Source: Streptomyces sp. NBC_00878
GTDB lineage: Bacteria; Actinomycetota; Actinomycetes; Streptomycetales; Streptomycetaceae
Assembly (NCBI RefSeq): GCF_026341515.1
Contig: NZ_JAPEOK010000001.1
Location: 1,364,001 to 1,428,000, forward strand
Length of the DNA stretch: 64,000 nt
Direction of reading: 5' to 3'
Positions 8,674-17,049 of this stretch are shown piece after piece (within the stretch, counting starts at the first letter, position 1; each line of letters starts with the position of its first letter). The notes below the pieces were generated by a model. That model made no database searches. It saw nothing but the letters and a program-made list of their open reading frames with translations, and had not been told where the DNA came from. The translations under genes were made by a program, and so were the position numbers.

Positions 8674-9552
8674 ATGGAACGAGTCCTCACCGTGGGCCTC
8701 GACGGCTCCCCCGAGAGCCTCGCCGCTGCCCACTGGGCCGCAGAGGAAGCCGAGCGGCGCAGACTCACCCTGCGTCTGCTGCACGCATGGCCTCTGCTGG
8801 TGCCGGAACCGACCCACGTCCCGGCGGAAATGGACCAGAACTACTGGGCGAAACGGCTCGTGCACAACGCGCAGACAGAACTCCAGGCGGGCCACCCGGG
8901 CCTCACGGTCGTCGGCAACCTGGTCGCCGACGATGCCCAGGACGCACTGCTCCACGCGGCGTCGGAGTCCGAGATGCTCGTACTCGGCTCACGGGGCCTG
9001 ACTCCTGTGGAGAGCTATTTCCTCGGTGACATCAGCATGCTCGTCGTGGCACACGCCGAGCGGCCCGTGGTCCTGGTGCGTGCGGACAAGCGCGCAGAAC
9101 GGCCTTCGGCGCCGGAGCCAGGTTCGGCAGGCGGTGTGGTGGTGGGGCTGAAACTGCGCGACCCGTGCGACGACCTGCTCGAATTCGCCTTCACCACCGC
9201 CGCGGCCCGGGGTGTACCCCTCCGCGCCGTCCATGGCCTCAGCACGCCGCTCCACGCGTACACCCCATGGGGCGTGGATCACACTCTGACCCGGGAGATC
9301 ATCCAAGACGCGCAGAAGCACCTGAACCAGGCCCTCCGCCCCTGGCGCGAGAAGTTTCCGGGCGTGGACGTGGCCGACACCGCCCGCCTCAACAGCCCCG
9401 CCAGGGCCGTCGTAGGAGCAGCCGAGGGCGCCGACCTGCTGGTCGTCGGCCGGCGCAAGCACCACCCCAACCTGGGACCACGCCTGGGCCCCGTGGCCCA
9501 GGCAGCCGTCCACCACGCGCGTTGCCCCGTCGCCGTCGTCCCTCATGACTGA
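8674..9552 (+). CDS. Universal stress protein, two tandem Usp domains
   Basis: The 292-residue protein begins MERVLTVGLDGSPESLAAAHWAAEEAERR. Domain 1 ends with GSRGLTPVESYFLGDISMLVVAHAERPVVLV, and domain 2 with VVGRRKHHPNLGPRLGPVAQAAVHHARCPVAVVP. It is more divergent than the other two copies and its first ATP loop is altered (GLTPVESYFLGD instead of G-rich), so nucleotide binding in domain 1 is doubtful. The ATG at 8674 has GGAGGC seven bases upstream. Its stop overlaps the start of the following kinase-like gene by 8 bases, implying translational coupling. Confidence 0.88.
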   Translation: MERVLTVGLDGSPESLAAAHWAAEEAERRRLTLRLLHAWPLLVPEPTHVPAEMDQNYWAKRLVHNAQTELQAGHPGLTVVGNLVADDAQDALLHAASESEMLVLGSRGLTPVESYFLGDISMLVVAHAERPVVLVRADKRAERPSAPEPGSAGGVVVGLKLRDPCDDLLEFAFTTAAARGVPLRAVHGLSTPLHAYTPWGVDHTLTREIIQDAQKHLNQALRPWREKFPGVDVADTARLNSPARAVVGAAEGADLLVVGRRKHHPNLGPRLGPVAQAAVHHARCPVAVVPHD

Positions 9553-11131
9553 GCCCAGCGGTCACGGGGAGCCAGGGGTGTCGGTGCAGCGGGCCGACGC
9601 CTCCGTGCTGCGGCTCGGTGCCGCTCGCGGGACTCCGCCGTCGACGCGCGCCGCGGTGCGCGAGACCCATACCGCGGTGGTCCTCTTCGTCGGGGACCGC
9701 GCCTACAAGCTCAAGAAGCCAGTGGACCTGACGTTCCTGGACTACACCACGGTGGCCGCCCGGCGGGCGGCGTGCGAACGGGAAGTCGCCCTCAACCGCC
9801 GTTTCGCCCCCGACGTCTACCTCGGCGTGGGCGAATTCAGCAGCCCGGACGCGGACGTGCCCGAACCCGTCGTGGTGATGCGCCGCATGCCCACTGAGCG
9901 CCGCCTCTCCCATCTCGTACGGGAAGGCTCGGCCGTCGACGACGCCCTGCGAGCCGTCGCCCGGCTGCTCGCCGCCCATCACGCGAGCGTGTCGCCCAGC
10001 CGGGAGGTGGACAAGCAGGGCACGCGCGATGCGCTGTCGTCACGATGGGAGGCGAGCTTCGCCCAGGTCCGCGAGCTGTCCGAGAACGGCACCGCGCCCG
10101 ACGGCGTGGCGGAGACCGAGCGGCTGGTGCGCCGCTATCTCGCCGGCCGCGAGCCCTTGTTCGACGCGCGGATCGCGCAGAGGCGGGTGGTCGACGGCCA
10201 CGGGGACCTGCTCGCCGACGACATCTTCTGTCTCGACGACGGCCCGCGTGTCCTGGACTGCCTGGAGTTCGACGACAGCCTTCGTTATGTCGACGGCCTC
10301 GACGACGCCGCCTTCCTGGCCATGGACCTGGAACAGCTCGGCGCACCGGAGTCCGCGGCGTTCTTCCTCGCCGAATACGGCGAGTACTCCGGCGACCCGG
10401 CACCGCCCTCCCTGCGTCACCACTACGTCGCCTACCGCGCGTTCGTCCGTGCCAAGGTCTCGCTGATCCAGGCCGGCCAGGGCACGCCCGGTGCGGAGAC
10501 GACGGCACACCTGCTGATCACGACCGCCCTGCGCCACCTGCGTGCCTCCGCCGTCGGCCTGACGCTCGTCGGCGGTCTCCCGGGCAGCGGGAAGTCGACG
10601 CTCTCCGGCGCACTCGCCGACCGTCTGGGCGTCACACTGCTCAGCAGCGACCGCCTCCGCAAGGAACTGGCGGGCATACCGGCCGAGCAGTCGGCAGCCG
10701 CCGCCTATGGCGAGGGCCTGTACTCACCCGAATGGACCAACAAGACGTATGCGGCGCTGCTCGACCGCGCATCCGCCCTCCTGTCCCGCGGCGAGTCCGT
10801 CGTCCTGGACGCCTCCTGGTCCGACGCGGGACAGCGCGAAGCCGCCCTGGCCCTGGCCGAACGCACCCACGCCGACCTGGTGGCCCTGCACTGCCAGGTT
10901 CCGGACGGGACGACGGCCGCCCGCCTCGCCACCCGCGCCCCCGGCGCATCCGACGCCGACCTCGACGTGGCCACCGCGATGGCGGGCACGGAACCACCGT
11001 GGCCACAAGCCGTGAGGGTCGACACGAGCGGTTCCCTGGAGGCAGCGGTCGTCCAGGCGCTGGCAGCCATCCGCCCGCGCGCCACAAGCCGGGCCCCGGT
11101 CTTCCGCCGTCCCTACATGGAGCCGGGCTAG
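9545..11131 (+). CDS. Aminoglycoside-phosphotransferase-like / P-loop kinase fusion protein
   Basis: This 528-residue protein joins two domains. The N-terminal half resembles the APH/choline kinase fold: THTAVVLFVGDRAYKLKKPV supplies the nucleotide-binding lysine, VVDGHGDLLADDIF (~216-228) the catalytic loop, and LDCLEFDD the metal-binding loop. The C-terminal third is a P-loop kinase of the gluconokinase/zeta-toxin type, with Walker A GGLPGSGKST at ~343-352 and SSDRLRKELAG following. Such proteins are common beside universal stress genes in actinobacteria; the substrate is unknown. It overlaps the upstream stress-protein gene, so joint expression is likely. Confidence 0.85.
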   Translation: MTEPSGHGEPGVSVQRADASVLRLGAARGTPPSTRAAVRETHTAVVLFVGDRAYKLKKPVDLTFLDYTTVAARRAACEREVALNRRFAPDVYLGVGEFSSPDADVPEPVVVMRRMPTERRLSHLVREGSAVDDALRAVARLLAAHHASVSPSREVDKQGTRDALSSRWEASFAQVRELSENGTAPDGVAETERLVRRYLAGREPLFDARIAQRRVVDGHGDLLADDIFCLDDGPRVLDCLEFDDSLRYVDGLDDAAFLAMDLEQLGAPESAAFFLAEYGEYSGDPAPPSLRHHYVAYRAFVRAKVSLIQAGQGTPGAETTAHLLITTALRHLRASAVGLTLVGGLPGSGKSTLSGALADRLGVTLLSSDRLRKELAGIPAEQSAAAAYGEGLYSPEWTNKTYAALLDRASALLSRGESVVLDASWSDAGQREAALALAERTHADLVALHCQVPDGTTAARLATRAPGASDADLDVATAMAGTEPPWPQAVRVDTSGSLEAAVVQALAAIRPRATSRAPVFRRPYMEPG

Positions 11132-11141
11132 GTCGTGTCCG

Positions 11142-11165
11142 GCTCCCCTGAGGCAGTGGGGGAGC
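11142..11165 (+). terminator. Hairpin after the kinase-like gene
   Basis: GCTCCCC and GGGGAGC form a perfect 7-bp stem with a 10-base loop, 10 bases past the stop codon of the kinase-like gene. There is no T-run, which is usual for Streptomyces terminators. Confidence 0.5.
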
Positions 11166-11380
11166 GTGCCAGGCGTCGCCGGGCAGGCGGGACATTGCGG
11201 GTGTGGGAGGCCGCCTCGGCACGCTGACGGACACGAGCGAGGCAGCCGTGTCGGACAGGTCCGCGTCCTGCAGCTGAGGAATCAGGAGTCCGGCAGATCC
11301 GGCAGTCCCCGCTTGCCCGGACCTCGTTCGAGAGTGACCGTGTAGGTGAGAGGGCCGCGTCAGCCAGGGAGTGGGGGACC

Positions 11381-12409
11381 ATGCGAGCACTCGTCTACCA
11401 CGGCCCCGGACAAGCCTCCTGGGACACGGTCACGGATCCGGCGATCGAGGACCCGACCGATGCGATCGTGCGCGTCGACTCCACCACCATTTGCGGCACT
11501 GACCTGCACATACTGCGCGGCGACCTGCCGGAGGTGAAGCCAGGGACGGTCCTCGGCCACGAGGCGGTCGGCGAGGTGATGGAAGTCGGCCGCGAGGTTC
11601 ACTCCATCGCCCCGGGGGAGCAGGTGATCGTGTCGTCCGTCTCGGCCTGTGGCCACTGTCAGTTCTGCCGGGACAGCATGTTCGGACAATGCCGCGGCGG
11701 GGGCGGGTGGATCCTCGGTGATCTGGCCAACGGAACACAGGCCGAGTTCGTACGGGTGCCCTTCGCCGACTACTCCACCCAACGGCGGCCCGGCGCCCTG
11801 GCGCTCGATGACGCCGTCCTGCTCTCCGAAGTCCTCCCCACCGCCTACGAGGTCGGTGTGCGGAACGGACACGTGGGCCCGGGCGACACCGTCGTCGTGG
11901 TGGGCGCCGGTCCCGTAGGGCTTGCCGCCGTCCTCACCGCGCGGATCTACTCACCGCGCCGAATCATCGCGGTGGATCTGTCCCGGTCCCGGCTGGAGGC
12001 CGCCGGCCGATTTGGCGCCGACGCCGCCGAGTTGCCCGGACGGCTGATGGCCGATCTCGCGGATGGGCCAGGCGCCGACGTGGTCATCGAGGCCGCCGGG
12101 GATCCGGACAGCTTCGTCCTGTGCACACGGGTCGTACGCTCGGGCGGGCACATCGCCAACATCGGTATGCACGGCAAGTCGGCCACGCTGCACCTCGAGG
12201 CACTATGGCGCAAGAACGTGACGATCAGCACCGGCCAGGTGGACACCTCCTCCACGCCTTGGCTGCTCGATCTGGTGACGTCCGGGCGCCTGCACATCTC
12301 CCGGCTCGTCACCCACACTTTCGGCCTCGGCCGGATGGAGGACGCCTACGAGGTCTTCTCGCACGGCACCGAGACCGGCGCCCTCAAGGTCGTACTGCAC
12401 CGCGAATAG
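11381..12409 (+). CDS. Zinc-dependent alcohol dehydrogenase (medium-chain family)
   Basis: This 342-residue MDR-family oxidoreductase has catalytic zinc ligands Cys38 (TTICGTD) and His60-Glu61 (LGHEAVGEV). Structural zinc cysteines lie at about 90, 93, 96 and 104 (SACGHCQFC...GQC), and the Rossmann motif VVVVGAGPVGLAAV is near residue 170. The PGRLMADL...GADVVIEAAG pattern is typical of threonine/alcohol dehydrogenase-like members. It presumably reduces or oxidises an alcohol/aldehyde pair with NAD(H), possibly disposing of reducing power at low oxygen. The ATG lies behind GGGAGTGGGGG. The 249-bp gap upstream contains the kinase hairpin and no gene that I can support. Confidence 0.9.
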   Translation: MRALVYHGPGQASWDTVTDPAIEDPTDAIVRVDSTTICGTDLHILRGDLPEVKPGTVLGHEAVGEVMEVGREVHSIAPGEQVIVSSVSACGHCQFCRDSMFGQCRGGGGWILGDLANGTQAEFVRVPFADYSTQRRPGALALDDAVLLSEVLPTAYEVGVRNGHVGPGDTVVVVGAGPVGLAAVLTARIYSPRRIIAVDLSRSRLEAAGRFGADAAELPGRLMADLADGPGADVVIEAAGDPDSFVLCTRVVRSGGHIANIGMHGKSATLHLEALWRKNVTISTGQVDTSSTPWLLDLVTSGRLHISRLVTHTFGLGRMEDAYEVFSHGTETGALKVVLHRE

Positions 12410-12438
12410 AGAGCCCGGGCCGAGATCAGCCGTGCCCC

Positions 12439-12459
12439 GGCCCCGCGTTGTCGGGGGCC
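12439..12459 (+). terminator. GC-rich hairpin after the alcohol dehydrogenase gene
   Basis: GGCCCCG pairs with CGGGGGCC (one bulged G) around a 6-base loop, 30 bases after the alcohol dehydrogenase stop. This is a plausible factor-independent terminator without a T-run. Confidence 0.4.
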
Positions 12460-13225
12460 TGTCGACCCTTCCGCCTGGACCGTTCGGGCCTACTGCTCGC
12501 CGGTGGACCGTGATGCCATGGAAGTGAGCCGAGGGCAACACATCAGACGCGGCGGAGCGGAGAGAAACCGCGCACCGCGCAATCCGGGTCCGCGAGAAGC
12601 GGGCGGCCCTCGGCTCCCCGACTGCCGAAAGGCCGCTGCGGTCGGTCGAACCGGCGGGCCCACGGTCCAAGAGCCCTCAGCCGCCGGGGTCCTGCCCTTC
12701 AGATCCGCAGCGGGGCAGGTGGAGGATTGCCGTACGGCGGGCCCTCCTCGACTCGTGCGCGACTGATCCACGGCCCAGGGCCCGACCCGACCTACCGGAG
12801 CGTTCTCGTTGACCGCGGGAGAATTCGGTGTCGAGGCACAGTCGCCGACCGGTGAAGGCTGCTTCGTCACCTTCGACGACGTCCACTTCACCCGTGAGCA
12901 CCTGTGCGAAACCGCGGGGCGGCTCGTAGCGCAAGACCCGGCGAGCGCGCTTGCACAGAACACGAGAAGACCGCCAAGCATCAGTACTGTCACCGCATTC
13001 ATCGCAACTCCCGCGCGTGAACCCGATGTGGGCCCCGGAGGGTATCGGGAGGCGGTCTCGCCGTGTGCCCGGGCGCAGGTGGGGAAGTCGCCGGCGCGGG
13101 TCTCGCGGCTCATGTCGGCGATACGAAGCTGCCGGGCCACGGAGGGAGCAGTGCCCGGGCCCCGTGAGGTGTTCGCTCCTATCGTGGAACGGCACAGTGA
13201 CCTTCGACGTCGAGGCAGGCAGGAC
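12460..13225. other. Gene-poor stretch before the PP2C phosphatase
   Basis: About 766 bases contain no gene I can support. Both strands have long open frames, as expected at this GC content. The minus strand holds a possible short product beginning MNAVTVLMLGGLLVFCASALAG, which looks like a signal or membrane segment, but it lacks a convincing continuation. The frame of the downstream phosphatase is open back to ~12809 with no family similarity. It may be decayed coding sequence plus the phosphatase promoter. Confidence 0.4.
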
Positions 13226-14455
13226 ATGAGGGAACCGCAGATCGACTACGCGGCTGTCTTCCAGGCCCTGCCCGGCATGGTGGCGCTGCTCACCCCCGAC
13301 CTGGTGTACGCCGACGCCAACGACGACTTCCTACGGCTCGCCGGACGCACCCGCGAACAGTTGCTGGGCCGCTACATCTTCGACGTCTTCCCCGAAAACC
13401 CGAACGACCCGGCCGCGGCCGGCATGCGGGAAACCCGCGCGTCGATGCTGCGGGTGGCGGCCACCGGCGAACGCGACACCATGGCCCTGCTCCGCTACGA
13501 CATCGAGGACCCCCAGCGCCCCGGCCACTGGCAGGAACACTATTGGAGCCCGGTCAACGCACCCGTCTGCGGACCCGACGGCCAGGTCGTGCTGCTTGTG
13601 CACCGGGTGGAGGAGGTCACCGAACTCATCCGCGCCCGCGGCGGCCCGGGCCGCGACAGCCGGGCCCGCGTGCTGGAGGCCGAGCTCTACACCCGATCCC
13701 GCGAGCTGCAGGAGGTCAACGAACGGCTACGCACGGCGCACGCCCACGAACGCGAGGTCGCCCTGGCCCTGCAGGAGGCGATGCTGCCCGCCCCCAGACC
13801 CGTCGGACACCACCGGGCGGCCGTGCGCTACCAGCCCGCCATCGGCTCCCTGAATGTGTGCGGCGACTGGTACGACCTGGTCGACCTGCCCGGCGAATGC
13901 CTCGCGGTCGCCGTAGGCGACGTCGTCGGCCACGGCCTCGCCGCCGCCTGTGCCATGGGACAGCTGCGCAGCGCCCTGAGCGCGGCCTGCCGTGTCGCCG
14001 CCGGGCCGGCCCGGGCCCTGGACGCCCTGGGCCTGTACGCCCGCTACGTCGAGGGCGCCGAGTCGACCACCGTGGTGACCACGTTCATCGACTGGGACGA
14101 CCACACCATCACCTACAGCTGCGCCGGCCATCCTCCGCCGGCCCTGCTCCACCCCGACGGCACGGTGATCTTCCTCGATCAGGCCACCGACCCGCCGCTC
14201 GGTGCCCGGCCGGAACACGTGCCCCGCCCCCAGGCCCGCACACCCTTCACCAAGGGCGCCACCCTTGTCCTGTACACCGACGGGCTGATCGAACGCCGTA
14301 GCGAGGACATCGACACCGGCCTGGGCCGCCTCGCCGACTCCCTTACCCACCACCGGCAATCCGACCCCGAGGCTCTGGCCGATGCCCTCCTGACCGACCT
14401 TCTTCCCCCCACCGGCAACACCGACGACACCGCCCTGATCGTCATCCGCCTGTGA
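13226..14455 (+). CDS. PAS domain - PP2C-type serine phosphatase (RsbU/SpoIIE-like)
   Basis: This 409-residue cytoplasmic protein has an N-terminal PAS domain (about 5-130: VFQALPGMVALLTPDLVYADAN, then LLGRYIFDVFPEN). A short coiled linker follows (ELYTRSRELQEVNERLRTAH). The C-terminal PP2C phosphatase domain has metal-site motifs GDWYDLVDLPGECLAVAVGDVVGHGLAAACAMGQLR and, near the end, NTDDTALIVIRL. Proteins of this type dephosphorylate anti-anti-sigma factors in partner-switching pathways; the PAS domain would supply the signal. No sigma or anti-sigma gene is adjacent. The ATG follows a GGCAGGA box. Confidence 0.9.
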   Translation: MREPQIDYAAVFQALPGMVALLTPDLVYADANDDFLRLAGRTREQLLGRYIFDVFPENPNDPAAAGMRETRASMLRVAATGERDTMALLRYDIEDPQRPGHWQEHYWSPVNAPVCGPDGQVVLLVHRVEEVTELIRARGGPGRDSRARVLEAELYTRSRELQEVNERLRTAHAHEREVALALQEAMLPAPRPVGHHRAAVRYQPAIGSLNVCGDWYDLVDLPGECLAVAVGDVVGHGLAAACAMGQLRSALSAACRVAAGPARALDALGLYARYVEGAESTTVVTTFIDWDDHTITYSCAGHPPPALLHPDGTVIFLDQATDPPLGARPEHVPRPQARTPFTKGATLVLYTDGLIERRSEDIDTGLGRLADSLTHHRQSDPEALADALLTDLLPPTGNTDDTALIVIRL

Positions 14456-14858
14456 CCCGTCCCCGGCCAGTCGGCGACGGGGCACAGGCGGGAGCGTCGT
14501 CGCGCAGGCCTGACGCCATTGCGAGGGCGCGAAACCCCGGGCGGCCAACTGTGCGGCGTTCCGCCGGGCGGCTTCGACCAATGACTGCGGCAAGAGCCAG
14601 TTCTCCACAGAGTGGCCCTGAACCACCTCACGGGCGATCTTCACATCCGGGCACTTGTCCACTCATCCCGCCAAGGCCTCGGACAGGATCCGGCGCCGCT
14701 CCTCAGGCCCCGCCGCTTCGTCACCGAAGGACACGACGAGCCGCCGCCCTCTGAACAGGCGCTTTCCATCCATCCTTCCGTGAGACGGAAGCACTCTTGC
14801 GCCCCTGTGGAGCCCGTCACGACGATGTCGCCACCACCCAAAGACGGGAGCCGCACAC
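14456..14858. other. Intergenic stretch with possible minus-strand gene relic
   Basis: About 400 bases separate the phosphatase from the vanillate operon. On the minus strand a 36-residue frame (MDGKRLFRGRRLVVSFGDEA..., 14663-14773) stops with TGA directly before a GTG frame reading MDKCPDVKIAREVVQGHS. The latter contains WLLPQSLVEAARRNAAQLAARGF before running into the antisense of the phosphatase. The amino-acid composition looks protein-like, but no family is recognised and no proper end exists, so I treat it as a possible relic. The right end must hold the vanA promoter. Confidence 0.35.
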
Positions 14859-15923
14859 ATGCCTCACACAACCGCCTTCGCCAGGAACCAGTGGTACGTC
14901 GCCGCCTACACCCACGAGGTGGGGCGGGAGTTGCTCGGTCGGACGATTCTCGGTGAGCCGCTCGTCTTCTATCGCACCGAGGACGACGGGAGGGCCGTCG
15001 CGCTGGCCGACCGCTGTGTCCACCGCCGCTTTCCGCTGTCGGAGAGCGGCCTCGACGGCGACAGGATCGTGTGCGGCTACCACGGCTTCACGTACGACAC
15101 GACGGGCGCCTGTGTGTACGTGCCGGGGCAGAAACGCATCCCGCGCACCGCCCGTGTCGCCGCGTACCCGGTCGTCGAGCAGGACTCGTTCGTCTGGGTC
15201 TGGATCGGCGACCCGGGCCTCGCGGACCCCCAGACGATCCCGCGCGCCCGGCACATGGACTCCCCCGACTGGACCACGGTCCGCGGCATGGAGCCGATCG
15301 ACGCCGACTACGGCCTGCTCGTCGACAACCTCCTCGACCTTTCGCACGAGACGTATCTGCACGGGGGCTACATCGGTACCCCCGAGGTCGCCGAGACGCC
15401 GATCACCACCGAGGTCGACGAGGGCGCGGGCATCGTCCGGGTGAGCCGTCACATGGCCGACGCCGAGTGCCCGTCGTTCTACGCCCGTTCGACCGGCATC
15501 GAGGGCCGGATCACCCGCTGGCAGGACATCGAGTACCACGCCCCCTGTCTCTATCTGCTGCACAGCCGTATCGCCCCGGTGGGCGTCGTGCCCGAGGAGG
15601 ACGGCAGCGATCCGAACGGCTTCCACACCGAGATCACGTACGCGATCACGCCGTCGTCGGACGGCAAGGTGTACGACTTCTGGGCGGTCTCGCGCGACTG
15701 GGCGACGGGCGACGACGAGGTCACCGAGTTCCTGCGGACGAACAACCACACGGTCGTCATGCAGGACGTCGACGCGCTCAACCTGCTGCAGCGGACGCTG
15801 GGCACGGAGCGGACCGGCTACCAGGAGCTGAGCATCAACATCGACACCGGTGGTCTGGCCGCCCGCCGTATCCTCGCCCGGCTGGTCGAGCAGGGCGAGA
15901 AGCCCATGGAGAAGGTCCAGTGA
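14859..15923 (+). CDS. vanA: Rieske non-heme iron oxygenase, vanillate O-demethylase oxygenase subunit type
   Basis: The 354-residue protein starts HTTAFARNQWYVAAYTHEVG, as VanA-family oxygenases do. The Rieske [2Fe-2S] ligands are C53-x-H55 and C72-x2-H75 (CVHRRFPLSESG...CGYHG). The mononuclear iron site is N157-x2-D160-x2-H163-x4-H168 (NLLDLSHETYLH). The family removes the methyl group of vanillate or related methoxyaromatics, giving protocatechuate and formaldehyde. It is the first gene of a tight operon with the reductase at 16105. Substrate assignment rests on family and operon and could be another methoxybenzoate. Confidence 0.9.
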   Translation: MPHTTAFARNQWYVAAYTHEVGRELLGRTILGEPLVFYRTEDDGRAVALADRCVHRRFPLSESGLDGDRIVCGYHGFTYDTTGACVYVPGQKRIPRTARVAAYPVVEQDSFVWVWIGDPGLADPQTIPRARHMDSPDWTTVRGMEPIDADYGLLVDNLLDLSHETYLHGGYIGTPEVAETPITTEVDEGAGIVRVSRHMADAECPSFYARSTGIEGRITRWQDIEYHAPCLYLLHSRIAPVGVVPEEDGSDPNGFHTEITYAITPSSDGKVYDFWAVSRDWATGDDEVTEFLRTNNHTVVMQDVDALNLLQRTLGTERTGYQELSINIDTGGLAARRILARLVEQGEKPMEKVQ

Positions 15924-16108
15924 CGACGCCGACCGGCGAGATCTACCGTATCGACTGGCTGCCGGGCACCGATGTCCTGCACGGCACCTGTCACTGCGGG
16001 GCCGAGCACACCGCCGAGGACCCGATCGAGATGTGGGAGTGGATGCTCGCCCACCCCGAGGGACACGCCCAGCAGATCCCGCACACCTCCCAAGGAAACG
16101 GCTCATGA
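15920..16108 (+). CDS. 62-residue CxC protein between the oxygenase and reductase genes
   Basis: The small reading frame begins with GTG overlapping the oxygenase stop (GTGA) and ends overlapping the reductase start (ATGA), so all three are translationally coupled. The product, starting VTTPTGEIYRIDWLPGTDVL, contains HGTCHCGAEHTAEDPIEMWEWMLAHP. The Cys-x-Cys plus His cluster could bind a metal such as iron or zinc. I do not recognise a named family. Perfect nesting in the operon argues for a role in assembly, electron transfer or substrate handling of the demethylase. Confidence 0.75.
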   Translation: MTTPTGEIYRIDWLPGTDVLHGTCHCGAEHTAEDPIEMWEWMLAHPEGHAQQIPHTSQGNGS

Positions 16109-17049
16109 CCTCGTACGAAGTCGAACTCGTCGTCGTGCGGCGGGACTTGGCCGCCGACGGCGTGCTCGCCCTCACCCTCCGCCATCCGCTGGGCGAGGAG
16201 CTGCCGGTCTGGGAACCGGGCGCCCACATCGACGTGATCCTGGGCCCGGACCTGGAGCGGCAGTACTCCCTGTGCGGCGATCCGGCCGACCGGCACGCGT
16301 GGCGTGTCGCGGTTCTGCGGGAACCCGACGGGCGGGGTGGATCCTCGTACGTGCACGGGCAGTTGGCGGTGGGCGGCAAGGTCCGCGTGCGCGGCCCGCG
16401 CAACCACTTCGCCCTCCAGCCGTCGCCCCGCTACCGCTTCGTGGCGGGCGGCATCGGCATCACCCCGCTCCTGCCGATGCTCGCCGCGGCCGAGGCGGCG
16501 GGCGCCGAATGGACACTGCTGTACGGCGGTCGTACGCGTAACTCCATGGCCTTCACCGGGGAGTTGGCGCGGTACGGGGACAAGGTGCGGGTCGCCCCGC
16601 AGGACGAGAGCGGGCTGCTCGACCTCGCCTCCGTGCTCGGCACCCCGCAGCCCGACACCCTCGTCTACTGCTGCGGTCCCGGTGTGCTGCTCGACGCGGT
16701 GGAGGAGCGGTGCGCGGTGTGGCCGAAGGGCTCACTGCACGTCGAGCGCTTCCAGCCCAAGGCCCAGGAGGCGGGCGCGGACACGGAGTTCGAGGTGGTT
16801 CTGGAGCGCTCGGGCCGCACGCTCACCGTCCCCGCGGACGTCTCCGTGCTCGACACCGTACGGGCCGCGGGTGTCGAGGTGCTCTTCTCCTGTACCGAGG
16901 GCACCTGTGGGACCTGCGAGACGGATGTCCTCGAAGGCACCCCGGACCACCGGGACTCGGTGCTCACGGACGAGGAGCGCGAGACCGGCGAGACCATGCT
17001 CATCTGTGTGTCCCGGTGCCGTGGAAAGCGGCTCGTCCTCGACCTGTGA
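16105..17049 (+). CDS. vanB: Vanillate O-demethylase reductase subunit (flavin/NAD plus 2Fe-2S ferredoxin)
   Basis: The 314-residue oxidoreductase passes electrons from NAD(P)H to the Rieske oxygenase. The N-terminal flavin domain has RQYSLCGDP, the nucleotide domain has FVAGGIGITPLLPM and YCCGPGVLLDAVE, and the C-terminal plant-type ferredoxin domain has cysteines 263, 268, 271 and 301 (CTEGTCGTC...C). This domain order (flavin, NAD, ferredoxin) is that of VanB/phthalate dioxygenase reductases. It starts inside the stop of the 62-residue gene. Its last 50 bases overlap the convergent IclR gene. Confidence 0.93.
   Translation: MTSYEVELVVVRRDLAADGVLALTLRHPLGEELPVWEPGAHIDVILGPDLERQYSLCGDPADRHAWRVAVLREPDGRGGSSYVHGQLAVGGKVRVRGPRNHFALQPSPRYRFVAGGIGITPLLPMLAAAEAAGAEWTLLYGGRTRNSMAFTGELARYGDKVRVAPQDESGLLDLASVLGTPQPDTLVYCCGPGVLLDAVEERCAVWPKGSLHVERFQPKAQEAGADTEFEVVLERSGRTLTVPADVSVLDTVRAAGVEVLFSCTEGTCGTCETDVLEGTPDHRDSVLTDEERETGETMLICVSRCRGKRLVLDL

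Noticed and set aside
12677..13195. Long minus-strand open frames upstream of the PP2C gene
   Set aside because: High GC makes such frames common. No ribosome site, domain or believable composition was found apart from a short hydrophobic start.
14663..14773. 36-residue minus-strand frame MDGKRLFRGRRLVVSFGDEA
   Set aside because: Plausible composition but no recognised family and no intact downstream partner; kept only as a note in the gap entry.
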